Source of the DNA: Pontibacillus salipaludis
GTDB taxonomy: Bacteria; Bacillota; Bacilli; Bacillales; BH030062
Length of the DNA stretch: 47,005 nt
Assembly: GCF_014642405.1 (NCBI RefSeq)
Contig: NZ_BMIN01000027.1
Span: forward strand, 1 to 47,005
Reading direction: 5' to 3'
The position numbers and the translations under genes are program-made. The notes under the pieces were generated by a model. The model saw nothing but the letters and a program-made list of their open reading frames with translations, searched no databases and was not told where the DNA came from. Within the stretch, counting starts at the first letter, position 1; each line of letters begins with the position of its first letter. Below are positions 31,777-40,700 of this stretch, piece by piece.

Positions 31777-32769
31777 ATGACCGAACAACTAAACATTCTT
31801 ATCTTAAGTTGTGGAACGAGAAATAAGATTTTACAATATTTCAAAAAAGAACTAGATGGGAACGGACTAGTATATGCTGCTGATACTAGTGAACTTGCGC
31901 CTGCGCTTTATGAGGCTGATGAACATTTTATAATTCCAAGGTTGGACGAGGAAAATTATTTAGATAGCATTCTGTCTATTTGTAAAGAAAATAATATTAA
32001 AGCTGTATTATCTCTAATTGATCCGGAACTTAATGTATTGGCTAAACATAAAGATGACTTTTTAAATATTGGAACTTTACCTATTGTTTCAGATAAAGAG
32101 GCAGTTGAATTAAGTTTTGATAAGTATAAGATGTTCAAGTTCTTGGAAACAAACGGATACAACACTGTAAAAAGTTATATTGATAAAGAAGAATTTTACA
32201 AAGATATTGAGTATGGAGTTATTGATTACCCTGTATTTGTAAAGCCCGTCAAGGGGAGCGCTAGTATCAATATAAGTAAGGTGACTTCTAAAGAAGAAGT
32301 AGATTTATTATTTAACAGATTCGACAACTTAATGATTCAGGAATTCGTGGATGGACCAGAACTTGGGGCAGATGTATATATTGATATGATTTCTGGTGAA
32401 ACAGTTGCAATCTTTACTAAAGAGAAAATTAAGATGAAAGCAGGTGAAACTGATAAATCAGTTTCTTTTAAAGAATATGAGCTTTTTGAGTTAATTAGTC
32501 GTTTTTGTGAAGAGGCCGGGTTTAAAGGAATAGTAGATGTAGACGTTTTTAAAGTGAAAGGTGAATACTACATTTCTGAAGTAAACCCAAGATTCGGGGG
32601 AGGTTATCCTCATGCCTACGAGTGTGGTGTAAATGTTCCTGAATTGATAATTAATAATATAAAACGTAAGAGTAATGAGGGTAATGTGGGGAACTTTGAG
32701 GCAGGAGTACATATGTTAAAGTTTAATGAAATTATGATAATGAATAAGGATAATCATATTCTTGACTAA
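31777..32769 (+). CDS. ATP-grasp ligase of unknown substrate
   Basis: A 330-residue CarB/PylC-like ATP-grasp protein. An N-terminal pre-ATP-grasp domain (NILILSCGTRNKILQYF) is followed by the ATP-grasp domain: YPVFVKPVKGSASI (ATP-binding Lys and Gly loop), LMIQEFVDGPELGADVYI, and the Mg-binding YYISEVNPRFGGGYP with Glu and Asn. Such enzymes join a carboxylate to an amine or thiol through an acyl-phosphate. In a polysaccharide cluster it could attach an amino acid to an aminosugar or a uronic acid. ATG 31777 follows GGAGG. It is AT-rich like the following genes. Confidence 0.85.
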   Translation: MTEQLNILILSCGTRNKILQYFKKELDGNGLVYAADTSELAPALYEADEHFIIPRLDEENYLDSILSICKENNIKAVLSLIDPELNVLAKHKDDFLNIGTLPIVSDKEAVELSFDKYKMFKFLETNGYNTVKSYIDKEEFYKDIEYGVIDYPVFVKPVKGSASINISKVTSKEEVDLLFNRFDNLMIQEFVDGPELGADVYIDMISGETVAIFTKEKIKMKAGETDKSVSFKEYELFELISRFCEEAGFKGIVDVDVFKVKGEYYISEVNPRFGGGYPHAYECGVNVPELIINNIKRKSNEGNVGNFEAGVHMLKFNEIMIMNKDNHILD

Positions 32770-32928
32770 ATGATTTGTAGGAAAAATCAACTATATTTAA
32801 AATAATATATATTTAAGAATTTTCTTTCAGTTTGCAACTAGAAACTACAATCTACTATTGGTCTTTGTTTCTGAAGGTATAGTAAACTCATCTTTGTAAT
32901 TGATAAAAAATTAATAAGAGAGAATTAT

Positions 32929-33006
32929 ATGGCGGGAGAGAAACCGATTAAGGTTTTTACAATTTTCTTTTTAATAATTCTTTCCTCTTTTATGCTATGC
33001 CTTTAA
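32929..33006 (+). CDS. Possible 25-residue membrane peptide or truncated gene start
   Basis: ATG 32929 opens MAGEKPIKVFTIFFLIILSSF and stops after 25 codons. It has a short charged start and one hydrophobic segment, like the N-terminus of a membrane protein. The upstream AAGAGAGA is a weak ribosome binding site. It may be the remnant of a longer gene lost from this gap or a chance ORF. Confidence 0.25.
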   Translation: MAGEKPIKVFTIFFLIILSSFMLCL

Positions 33007-33057
33007 TTCGATATGATACGTGGAACCAAAGATAATTAGTGTAATTGTGGAAATTCA

Positions 33058-33094
33058 GAAACTTTAAATACGTGAGTTACATATTTAAAGTTTC
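33058..33094. repeat. Perfect 13-bp inverted repeat
   Basis: GAAACTTTAAATA (33058-33070) and TATTTAAAGTTTC (33082-33094) with an 11-base loop. Its position in a gene gap suggests a terminator for the upstream operon, but only a short T tract (GTTTCATT) is present. Confidence 0.55.
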
Positions 33095-33228
33095 ATTAAC
33101 TACACACGCTCTTTTACCTGGATTATTGGTTCTTGATGACTAATCCTAATCGTCCTTTTGTATATAGATATTATTAGAAGTTTATAATGATAAATTCACA
33201 TATTCTCTGTAGGTTAGGAGTTGCTTTA

Positions 33229-34362
33229 ATGAAAATACTGTTTGTGGCTACACTCTCAAATACTGTTAATTCTTTTCTGGTTCCTCATATTAAACTTTTA
33301 ATAAGAAAGGGACATAATGTAGATGTAGCTTTTAATAAAAAGAGACAGCCCTCACAAGAGTTACTAGATTTAGGTTGCAGAATTTTTGAGGTTGAATTTC
33401 AAAGATCACCTTTAAAAAAGAAGAATATACATGCATACAAAAGGATAAAAAAAATTATTACAAACGAGAAATATGATCTAGTACATACACACACACCTAT
33501 TGCTTCATTAATTACTAGGTACGCGTGTAAAAATATAGGTGGTTTGAAAGTGTTATATACCGCACATGGTTTCCATTTTTTAAAAGGTTCTTCGATAAAA
33601 AATTGGTTAATCTATTATCCTATGGAAAAAATTGCGGCAAAGTGGACTGATGGATTAATTACGATCAATAATGAAGACTACTTCAGAGCTAATAATAGCA
33701 TCCGTTTAAGAAAGCCTAATTCATCTTCAGTCTTTAAAACTAACGGCATAGGTCTAAATCTTAGTAAATTTTCCCCCACTTCAGCTGAGAAAAAGATTAA
33801 TTTAAGAAGGAAATACAAATATAGTGAAAGTGATTTTATTCTTGTATATGTAGCTGAATTAAATAGTAATAAGCACCAAGATTTACTTTTAGATAGCCTG
33901 AGTTTATTAAAGAATAAGATACCAAACTTAAAACTCCTTCTTGTTGGTGAAGGTAAACTTGAAAGTTTATACAAAGAAAGGGTCAACAATCTAGGATTAA
34001 GTTCTAATGTTGATTTTTTAGGTTTTCGCACAGACATCCCAGACCTTTTGAAATTAGCAGATGTTGGAGTTGCATCTTCGAAGAGAGAAGGGCTTCCGGT
34101 GAATGTGATGGAGGTAATGGCTACAGGCTTACCACTCGTAGTTACTAATACAAGAGGTCATAATGACTTAGTTGTAAATGAAGAGAATGGATACTTAATT
34201 AATGGAAATGATACAAATGGTTTTGCCTCAGCTGTGTATAAGCTATATTCTAATGAAGATTTGAGAAGAAAATTAGGAGAAAAGAGCATCAAAAAGGTTG
34301 AAGAATACTCAGAAGAAAATGTGCTAGAACAACTTGATGGAATATATTCATTATATATATGA
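33229..34362 (+). CDS. Glycosyltransferase, GT4 family
   Basis: A 377-residue GT-B glycosyltransferase resembling the EpsD/EpsF type. The N-terminal KILFVATLSNTVNSFLVPHI and VHTHTPIASLITRYA form the acceptor domain. The C-terminal donor domain has LVYVAELNSNKHQDLLLD, LLLVGEGKLESLYKE and SSKREGLPVNVMEVMATG with the E-x7-E pair. ATG 33229 was chosen because AGGAG is 8 bases upstream; the ATG at 33187 has none. It starts a second gene block after the 460-base gap. The codon use is AT-rich, as in its neighbours. Confidence 0.9.
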   Translation: MKILFVATLSNTVNSFLVPHIKLLIRKGHNVDVAFNKKRQPSQELLDLGCRIFEVEFQRSPLKKKNIHAYKRIKKIITNEKYDLVHTHTPIASLITRYACKNIGGLKVLYTAHGFHFLKGSSIKNWLIYYPMEKIAAKWTDGLITINNEDYFRANNSIRLRKPNSSSVFKTNGIGLNLSKFSPTSAEKKINLRRKYKYSESDFILVYVAELNSNKHQDLLLDSLSLLKNKIPNLKLLLVGEGKLESLYKERVNNLGLSSNVDFLGFRTDIPDLLKLADVGVASSKREGLPVNVMEVMATGLPLVVTNTRGHNDLVVNEENGYLINGNDTNGFASAVYKLYSNEDLRRKLGEKSIKKVEEYSEENVLEQLDGIYSLYI

Positions 34363-34427
34363 TAAATTGATATTCATTCTATTTCATATGGATTTATTGC
34401 ACGTTAGAAAGTGGTTGATTATATAAT

Positions 34428-35666
34428 ATGCTTCTGAAACATTTAAAAAATATTTCATTTCTTTTTTCATCTAAATTAGCTTCTACTTTCTTTGCGTTTA
34501 TGGCACAAGTTTTAAGTGCTAGGATGCTAGCTAAAGAAGATTATGGGTTACTATCTTTTTATCTTATCTTAATAAATATACTCGCCTCTATCATAGGTTT
34601 TGGGCTAGGTAAATTTTGGTTAAGAAGATTCGCGGTAGAGGGCAAAGATGCAAATAGATGGGTAATCCCCTCAATTTGGACTATCTTGTTTCTATTTATA
34701 ATTTCCCTTCCGATATATTTCTTTATCCCCTATTTTTCACTAGGAGCCAGTTCGCTCATCATTGGAATTACCTTATTACCGTTAATGTTATTTCAAAGTT
34801 CCAGCACTTTAATTATTGGTAAGTATCAAGTAGATAATAATTTTAAAAGCTTATCGTTCTTTGAAATGATGAAAAATACTGCTTTCTTACTTTCAGCGCT
34901 AACTCTCTTTGTACTAGGTTTTCACATTTTTCTTATTTCTTATGGTTTGTTAGCATTGATATTGCTGATCTTTACCATTATATCAATAAGAAGCTTTTAC
35001 AAGAGGAACTTAAATATAAAACTAGAGACATCATCAAGACCGAAAATAAAAACCGTGTTATCGACAGCATGGCCTTTTGGGCTTCAAGGTGTATTGTACA
35101 TGTTATATTACCAAGTTGATATTATATTAATTACAATTTTATTAGGTGCAATTCCAACTGGTTTATATAACGCCTCTTTTTCAATAATATCTTTAATTTT
35201 TATCTTTCCCAGTATGCTCTTTCAAGTATATTTGTTACCTAAGTCTAATACTTGGATTGTAAAAAAAGATATTGCTAAAGTTCAGTTTATAAGAAAAAAG
35301 TTAAGCTTTATTGCTTTATTATTAGGACTTCTAATAGCTATAGTTATTTATTTCTTAAGTGAGATAATTATAACCTTAATATATGGAGTAACTTTTTTTG
35401 ATTCAGTGCTAATTCTTCAGGTACTTTTATTGTCCATCCCTTTTAGATTCGCCTCTAATTCGATAGGGGTTTTATTTGTTTCAGAGATTATGGTATCTAA
35501 AAAGGTGTATATTCAAGGTGGAGGAGCTCTATTAAATGTGTGTTTAAATTTATTATTGATAAAGCAATTTGGGGTTTTAGGAGCTGCTGTTAGCACTGTA
35601 TTAACTGAAATATTAGTCGCTATTCTAATGTATACTTATTCTGCAAAAATAACGAAAGAGATGTGA
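34428..35666 (+). CDS. Polysaccharide flippase (Wzx/PST family)
   Basis: A 412-residue MATE/PST-type transporter with about 12 hydrophobic segments. The opening ISFLFSSKLASTFFAFMAQVLSARMLAKEDYG is the usual start of Wzx proteins (key part LSARMLAKEDYGL). Later segments include PFGLQGVLYMLYYQVDIILI and GALLNVCLNLLLI. It flips the lipid-linked repeat unit of cluster 2 across the membrane. No good ribosome binding site is seen before ATG 34428. The end overlaps the possible GTG start of the next gene. Confidence 0.87.
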   Translation: MLLKHLKNISFLFSSKLASTFFAFMAQVLSARMLAKEDYGLLSFYLILINILASIIGFGLGKFWLRRFAVEGKDANRWVIPSIWTILFLFIISLPIYFFIPYFSLGASSLIIGITLLPLMLFQSSSTLIIGKYQVDNNFKSLSFFEMMKNTAFLLSALTLFVLGFHIFLISYGLLALILLIFTIISIRSFYKRNLNIKLETSSRPKIKTVLSTAWPFGLQGVLYMLYYQVDIILITILLGAIPTGLYNASFSIISLIFIFPSMLFQVYLLPKSNTWIVKKDIAKVQFIRKKLSFIALLLGLLIAIVIYFLSEIIITLIYGVTFFDSVLILQVLLLSIPFRFASNSIGVLFVSEIMVSKKVYIQGGGALLNVCLNLLLIKQFGVLGAAVSTVLTEILVAILMYTYSAKITKEM

Positions 35667-35671
35667 GCATA

Positions 35672-36778
35672 ATGAAGAAAGTTTTGTTGCGGGGTTATTA
35701 TGGTTTTAATAATTTTGGTGATGATGCCCTTTTGCATACTTTAATATATCGGATTTTTAATGATAATAACCGTTATCAAATAACAGTACTATCCAAAGGT
35801 GAAGTATTCGACGATCCAAAAATTAAGTTTTCATCCACTAAAAAACTTAATATATTAAAAGAAGTTATTCAAAATAATGTCTTAGTCTTTGGTGGAGGTA
35901 GTCAGTTTCAAGATTTTGGTACTAAAAATAATAAAAAAGAATTAATTTTTAAATTATTATTGATAATACTTGCTAAAGTCTCTGGTTCAAAAGTTATTCA
36001 ATTAGGAATTAGCGTGGGGCCCTTGAAAACTAGAATAGGAAAGACCTTAGCTAAAGCCTCACTATTACTATCAGACAAAACATTTGTGAGAGATGATAAA
36101 TCATTCAGGTTTTTGGAAGAGAACCTTCCAGCTAAGAAAAAGTACTTTTTGATACCTGATTTAACCTTGTTGTTGCACGATTTAAAAAATAATGATGCTC
36201 AAGCCGAAATAAATATAGGTATTAATGTACTACCTTATCATAAAACTACAAAAGCGAATATTGAAAGTCAAGATAAGTTATTTAGCAATTTAAGAAAAGC
36301 TTTAATTAATATAAAGGATAATAATCCTAATATTAGATTCACATTTTTTGCTTTTCAAAACGATAGTAATGTAAGTGATAAAACTGAAATCGAGAAAATT
36401 TCTGATGGTGATTCTCAAGTTATTTCATACTTTAATTCGGTGGAAGATTTCAATGAATCAATAAATAAATGTACACATTTTATAAGTATGAGGTTTCATG
36501 CAGCCGTTTTTGCTTATATGAATAGGATACCACAAATTAACTTAGGGTATCATCAAAAGTGTTTAGAGTTTATGGAATATTATGGTTATACTGATGGGGC
36601 ATTTTATGATATCAGAAGTAAGGAAATTTCCTCAAATAAATTACAAAATAGAATTGAAAGCTTAATTGAAACCCCAAATAATTTTTTGCCAACAGTTGAC
36701 CCACTAAAAAATAAAAAAGAGTTTTCAAGTTTAATAGATGAAATTCAAAAAACTCTTGAAAAAGGGCGTGAAAAATGA
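35672..36778 (+). CDS. Polysaccharide pyruvyl transferase family protein (CsaB/WcaK-like)
   Basis: A 368-residue member of the family that adds ketal-pyruvate to sugars using phosphoenolpyruvate. The N-terminal KVLLRGYYGFNNFGDDALL is the family's G.YG..N.GD..L motif. Then come VFGGGSQFQDF, VIQLGISVGPLK, FVRDDKSFRFL and a C-terminal FISMRFHAAVFAYMNRIPQ (compare the usual 'RLH...A...'). Start ATG 35672; an overlapping GTG at 35663 would add three residues. Some members of this family act in other roles, so pyruvylation is likely but not certain. It overlaps the next gene by 4 bases. Confidence 0.87.
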   Translation: MKKVLLRGYYGFNNFGDDALLHTLIYRIFNDNNRYQITVLSKGEVFDDPKIKFSSTKKLNILKEVIQNNVLVFGGGSQFQDFGTKNNKKELIFKLLLIILAKVSGSKVIQLGISVGPLKTRIGKTLAKASLLLSDKTFVRDDKSFRFLEENLPAKKKYFLIPDLTLLLHDLKNNDAQAEINIGINVLPYHKTTKANIESQDKLFSNLRKALINIKDNNPNIRFTFFAFQNDSNVSDKTEIEKISDGDSQVISYFNSVEDFNESINKCTHFISMRFHAAVFAYMNRIPQINLGYHQKCLEFMEYYGYTDGAFYDIRSKEISSNKLQNRIESLIETPNNFLPTVDPLKNKKEFSSLIDEIQKTLEKGREK

Positions 36779-37590
36779 TGAAAAGAGTTCCAGTCAGTGT
36801 GATTATTCCCAGTTTTAATAGTCAAGACACTATAGAGCGCGCTGTTAAGTCCGTGGCGAACCAAACTCTTCTCCCTCTTGAAGTTATTATTATAGATGAC
36901 CATAGTACATTAAAAGAAAATTACACTACATTAAAATATATAGAAGATCAGTACAGCCCCTATTTTAAATTGAAAGTTATAAAAAATAAGGAAAATCAAG
37001 GTCCTGGTGTATCAAGGAATAACGGTTGGGATATAAGTGATGGTGATTATGTAACATTTTTAGATGCTGATGATGCATGGCACAAGAAAAAGATAGAAAT
37101 ACAGTACAATTACATGAAGCGAAATCCAACAGTTGACTTTACATGTCATGAAAATTTGATATCTAATAGCAAAGATCCTATTGAAGTAAATGGATTGATA
37201 TCAGAATACAAGGTGGATTTTAATTCATTACTAATTAAAAATGATATTGGGACCCGAACAGTTATGCTAAAAAGGTCTATAGCAAATAGATTTGCAAAAG
37301 GAAAATACCATTCAGAAGATTACCTTTTATGGATGGAAATTGCTTCCGATGGCTACTCTATTATTAAATTAAATATTCCATTATCTTATTCTTTTTCTCA
37401 CCCTTATCTAGGAGATGGTTTAAGTGGTAATTTGTTTAAGATGTTTAAAGGTGAGTTAAATTCATTTTATCAATTATTAAAGGAGAAGAAACTTGGGAAA
37501 TTTAAATACGCTTTAGTTACTTTTTTTTCTACCCTGAAGTTCATAAAAAGGATACTTTTTTCAGTAGGATATAGAACTTTAAGGAGGTAA
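36775..37590 (+). CDS. Glycosyltransferase, GT2 family
   Basis: A 271-residue GT-A glycosyltransferase. VSVIIPSFNSQDTIERAVKS opens the nucleotide-binding fold, VIIIDDHST gives the first Asp, ENQGPGVSRNNGWDIS follows, and VTFLDADDAW is the DXD metal site. HSEDYLLWMEIA corresponds to the ED catalytic-base region. A weakly hydrophobic C-terminal helix may hold it at the membrane. ATG 36775 overlaps the previous stop (ATGA) and is followed by a second ATG. Confidence 0.92.
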   Translation: MMKRVPVSVIIPSFNSQDTIERAVKSVANQTLLPLEVIIIDDHSTLKENYTTLKYIEDQYSPYFKLKVIKNKENQGPGVSRNNGWDISDGDYVTFLDADDAWHKKKIEIQYNYMKRNPTVDFTCHENLISNSKDPIEVNGLISEYKVDFNSLLIKNDIGTRTVMLKRSIANRFAKGKYHSEDYLLWMEIASDGYSIIKLNIPLSYSFSHPYLGDGLSGNLFKMFKGELNSFYQLLKEKKLGKFKYALVTFFSTLKFIKRILFSVGYRTLRR

Positions 37591-37593
37591 TTA

Positions 37594-38886
37594 ATGATGG
37601 ACAACTCTCAACAATACTCATGGCAGAAACATAAGATATTGCTTTTAGCTTGTATTATTTTAGGGGTATTTTTAAATCATTCTAATGTGATATTTGGTTT
37701 AAATATGTCGTTTGCAGATTTTATAATTTTATTTCTATTTTTCTATTTGACATATAATGAGAAGCTAACTATTCCTCTGGCACCATTGATTTTCTTTATA
37801 GCTATATCTGTTGTTGTGTTGTTTACTAGCTTCTTTTTTACTCCAAATATATTTCAAGTAACTACCGAACCGATTAGAAGCATTAGTGGTTATTTAAAGC
37901 TCTTGGCGTTATTTATGTTTTTTGTTGTAGGGTATAATCTTTCTAAGGTTAATATGGTTGAAACTATTATAAAATCTTACTCAATAGCAGCTGTGGTTAT
38001 CAGCGCAATTGGCGTAACATTTTATACATTAAATATTAATATATTTTCTGATGCATTATATTATGCCGGTACAAGGTATAGAGGTTTAATGAATGATCCT
38101 AATTATTTCTCTATCTTACAGATAACTGCTTTAGTATATATTACTAGATTTAGAGGGCTTAATTTAAAGTTTAAGTATGTTGCGACAATACTATTAGGAT
38201 TAGGTGTGGTAGTTTCAAGTTCAAAAACAGGTATGATTGTACTTGGATTGTATATAGCACTAAGAGTTTTGGAATATATCTTTTTTGAAGAGAGAAGCGT
38301 TAAGAAAGTAATATATTCTGCTATCTTTTTTATCTTTGCTACATTATTCATACTTTCTTACCAAAATATCATGGATGGCACTTTCTCTATAATAGTTAAT
38401 TATATCCCTACGTTTTCTAGGGTTGAGGCACTATTTTTAGATTTTAATAGTGCAATTAGCGAAGGTGGATCCGGAAGGAGCGAAGCGTGGGGAACTGCCC
38501 TTAAATTAATTGCTTTATCACCTCTGATTGGTATAGGTGTAGGGAATTATACACTTATTAGTTCACACTATTTTGGTGTGGGAACTTTAGCTCACAACAC
38601 TTATCTTCAATTCTTTGTAGAATTCGGTTTACCATTGGGGACGTTTTTCTTTGCGACGATATTTTTCCTTATTTTAAAATCTTCAAAAAAATATAACGAT
38701 AGTAATATAAATACTATCAAGGTGCTTCGAGATATAATAATTGTTTTATTACTTGGGTCCATTGCTATATCATTAAATAACGCAAGAATTTTTTGGTTAG
38801 CACTAGGTGCTTTGATGTATTATTTAAAGAACAGTAATATAAAAAGTACGAAGTGGAGACATAGAGGAAGTGAAACTTTTATGTGA
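37594..38886 (+). CDS. O-antigen polymerase/ligase-like membrane protein (Wzy-type) of cluster 2
   Basis: A 430-residue polytopic protein with about 10-11 hydrophobic segments. The Wzy_C-like region has RYRGLMNDPNYFSIL, a motif found in many O-antigen ligase-family proteins, then a large extracytoplasmic loop with GGSGRSEAWGTALKLI and ending in AHNTYLQFFVEFGLPLG. It is predicted to polymerise the repeat unit after the flippase acts. ATG 37594 follows AAGGAGG by 5-7 bases and lies 3 bases after the GT2 stop. Confidence 0.87.
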   Translation: MMDNSQQYSWQKHKILLLACIILGVFLNHSNVIFGLNMSFADFIILFLFFYLTYNEKLTIPLAPLIFFIAISVVVLFTSFFFTPNIFQVTTEPIRSISGYLKLLALFMFFVVGYNLSKVNMVETIIKSYSIAAVVISAIGVTFYTLNINIFSDALYYAGTRYRGLMNDPNYFSILQITALVYITRFRGLNLKFKYVATILLGLGVVVSSSKTGMIVLGLYIALRVLEYIFFEERSVKKVIYSAIFFIFATLFILSYQNIMDGTFSIIVNYIPTFSRVEALFLDFNSAISEGGSGRSEAWGTALKLIALSPLIGIGVGNYTLISSHYFGVGTLAHNTYLQFFVEFGLPLGTFFFATIFFLILKSSKKYNDSNINTIKVLRDIIIVLLLGSIAISLNNARIFWLALGALMYYLKNSNIKSTKWRHRGSETFM

Positions 38887-39245
38887 TAAAAGGATGTTTA
38901 TAGTTTTTAAGAACTGTGAATAGATTTTTCCTTTGAATCATTTAGGAAATAAGAAAGTAGCTTTATTATAAAAATATATTAGTTTCTTGGTATTACTTAA
39001 CTTCAATGCATATTTGGAAAGGTTTATTTGTAACCTGTGGGGAATAGTTTATTGGTCTCTACATTAGTTTTGAATATCCTTTTTGAAGCATAACATTCTT
39101 TTAAGTAAAAAATCACCTCGATAATATGTGCTGTATGTACTTCGATATATTCTTAATTAATATAATTGGTTAATTTAATGAGAAGAAATTAGTAGATTGA
39201 GGTAGATTTCCAAGCTTCCAATTTTCTTAGAAGGGATAATGACTC
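38887..39245. other. AT-rich gap before galE
   Basis: About 360 bases with no ORF of note. A TATAAT at 39161-39166 could be the -10 for galE, but I see no good -35 at the right distance. No strong terminator was found after the polymerase gene. Confidence 0.4.
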
Positions 39246-40253
39246 ATGAGTATACTTGTAACAGGGGGAGCAGGATTTATTGGATCTAATACATGTATTT
39301 CCCTTATAGATTCTGGGCATTCAGTAATAGTTGCAGATAACTTCTGTAATAGCGATCCACAAGTAATAGAGAATATACAAAAAATCACTCAAGCAAAGGT
39401 AGTAAAATATAAAGTTGATATAACCGATGAAAGTCAAGTGAGCTCCATATTTGAGAACCACTCTATAGAAGGGGTTATTCACTTTGCTGGTTATAAATCT
39501 GTGGGAGAATCTGTCGTGGAACCTGTAGCTTACTATCACAACAACCTGATGAGTACAATAGCTGTTGCCAAATCCTGCCTTGAATACGGTGTGAAGAAGT
39601 TAATCTTTAGTTCTTCAGCAACTGTTTATGGAGAAAATGTATCACCACTCGTAGAAGATATGCATTTACACCAGACAACTAACCCATATGGGGAAACAAA
39701 AGCTATGAGCGAGAGAATACTGAAAGATATTAGTTACGCTAACCCCCATTTATCTATCGCGTTGCTCCGGTATTTTAACCCCGTAGGAGCACATATTTCT
39801 GGCTTAATAGGGGAGGCACCTAATGGTATTCCAAATAATTTAATGCCTTATGTTACAAAAACCGCAAAAGGTGAGTTAGAGTACTTAAATGTTTTTGGTA
39901 ATGATTATCCAACGGTAGACGGAACAGGAGTTCGAGATTATATTCATGTCACAGATTTAGCAGAGGGGCATGTAGCTGCTCTGCAAAATATAGAGAAAGG
40001 AGCACATGTATACAATTTAGGAACAGGTCGAGGTACTAGTGTATTAGAGTTAGTTACAACATTTGAAGAAGTCAATAAAATTAATATCCCCTATAAGATT
40101 GTAGATCGAAGACCTGGTGATATTGCAACATGTTATGCGGACGTAACTAAAGCAAAGAAAGAGTTAGGTTGGGAAGCGAAAAGGGATATAAGAGATATGT
40201 GTAGAGACTCATGGAGGTTTGAACAGAACCTTCATCGATTTGTTAAGGCCTAA
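39246..40253 (+). CDS. galE: UDP-glucose 4-epimerase
   Basis: A 335-residue NAD-dependent epimerase interconverting UDP-Glc and UDP-Gal (possibly the N-acetyl forms). Motifs: LVTGGAGFIGSNTCISL, IHFAGYKSVGESV, FSSSATVYGE with the catalytic Ser/Thr, YGETKAMSERIL with YxxxK, LRYFNPVGAH, GTGVRDYIHVTDLAEGH, and the C-terminal RRPGDIATCYAD. Length matches GalE (about 330-340). ATG 39246 has AGAAGGG about 10 bases upstream. It supplies galactose-type donors to cluster 2. It belongs to the classical GalE branch, unlike the epimerase at 10205. Confidence 0.93.
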   Translation: MSILVTGGAGFIGSNTCISLIDSGHSVIVADNFCNSDPQVIENIQKITQAKVVKYKVDITDESQVSSIFENHSIEGVIHFAGYKSVGESVVEPVAYYHNNLMSTIAVAKSCLEYGVKKLIFSSSATVYGENVSPLVEDMHLHQTTNPYGETKAMSERILKDISYANPHLSIALLRYFNPVGAHISGLIGEAPNGIPNNLMPYVTKTAKGELEYLNVFGNDYPTVDGTGVRDYIHVTDLAEGHVAALQNIEKGAHVYNLGTGRGTSVLELVTTFEEVNKINIPYKIVDRRPGDIATCYADVTKAKKELGWEAKRDIRDMCRDSWRFEQNLHRFVKA

Positions 40254-40270
40254 ACATTCAGTCATAGTAG

Positions 40271-40288
40271 GAAGCATGTGGACGGTTC
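40271..40288. repeat. Partial REP-like element
   Basis: GAAGCATGTGGACGGTTC matches the left part of the full copies at 45578 and 46853 (GAAGC...GGG...GGTTC). The right arm is missing. Confidence 0.45.
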
Positions 40289-40343
40289 GAGACCAGTGAA
40301 AAAGTCCAAACCTATCACTTAAAAGCATAAAAAAATAGAAAAA

Positions 40344-40438
40344 CCCCCTGGATGGTATAATGATTACGACCAAATACCACAAACCATGAGGGGGGCTTGT
40401 GCTTCGACATGAGCCAAAGCAACTTAGTCTTCATTCTA
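40344..40438 (+). pseudogene. Possible remnant of an insertion-sequence left end and transposase start
   Basis: CCCCCT (40344-40349) and AGGGGG (40389-40394) form an inverted pair enclosing a TATAAT. Then TTGTG at 40396 opens VLRHEPKQLSLHSK, which resembles the start of IS1182-type transposases (MLR...PKQ...H). The frame then runs into a REP-like hairpin, so nothing else of the gene remains. The assignment is from memory of similar sequence starts and is weak. Confidence 0.3.
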
Positions 40439-40443
40439 AAAGT

Positions 40444-40466
40444 ACCACGGGGACGGGTCCCATGGC
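40444..40466. repeat. REP-like hairpin, forward copy
   Basis: ACCACGGGGACGGGTCCCATGG folds with CCA/TGG and GGG/CCC. It is in inverted orientation relative to the copy at 40661-40681; the two bracket about 200 bases. Confidence 0.6.
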
Positions 40467-40660
40467 ACACATCGTGAGGGTATGTGAACCCTTTGCGGTG
40501 GTCTGGTGGCAAGCTTCTGAAAAGTTTGTCTTTTGTCAAAGTGGTTGAAGGAATTATAGGGTCTACAAAAAATTATTAGTATGAACAACCCTCGAATTGC
40601 AACCTCACCTTCATTAACTTTCTCCTTTATTTTATCCTATTATGACCCATGTAAATAAAC

Positions 40661-40681
40661 CGGTGGACCTGTCCCCGTGGT
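40661..40681. repeat. REP-like hairpin directly upstream of the RAYT gene, reverse copy
   Basis: GGTGGACCTGTCCCCGTGGT is the reverse complement of the pattern at 40444 with small changes. It ends about 20 bases before the RAYT start codon, the classic place for a REP next to its transposase gene. Confidence 0.65.
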
Positions 40682-40700
40682 AAAGCGAGGTGATTTTTAT

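Larger units (their letters stand above)
32770..33228. other. Long AT-rich gap inside the polysaccharide cassette
   Basis: About 460 bases without a full gene. It contains a possible 25-residue membrane peptide (32929-33006) and a perfect 13-bp hairpin (33058-33094). The rest shows no clear signal and may be remains of a lost gene. Confidence 0.5.
40254..40700. other. Repeat-rich gap between galE and the RAYT gene
   Basis: Contains three REP-like pieces (40271-40288, 40444-40466, 40661-40681), a possible IS start remnant (40344-40438) and otherwise A/T-rich sequence. No complete gene is visible. Confidence 0.6.
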
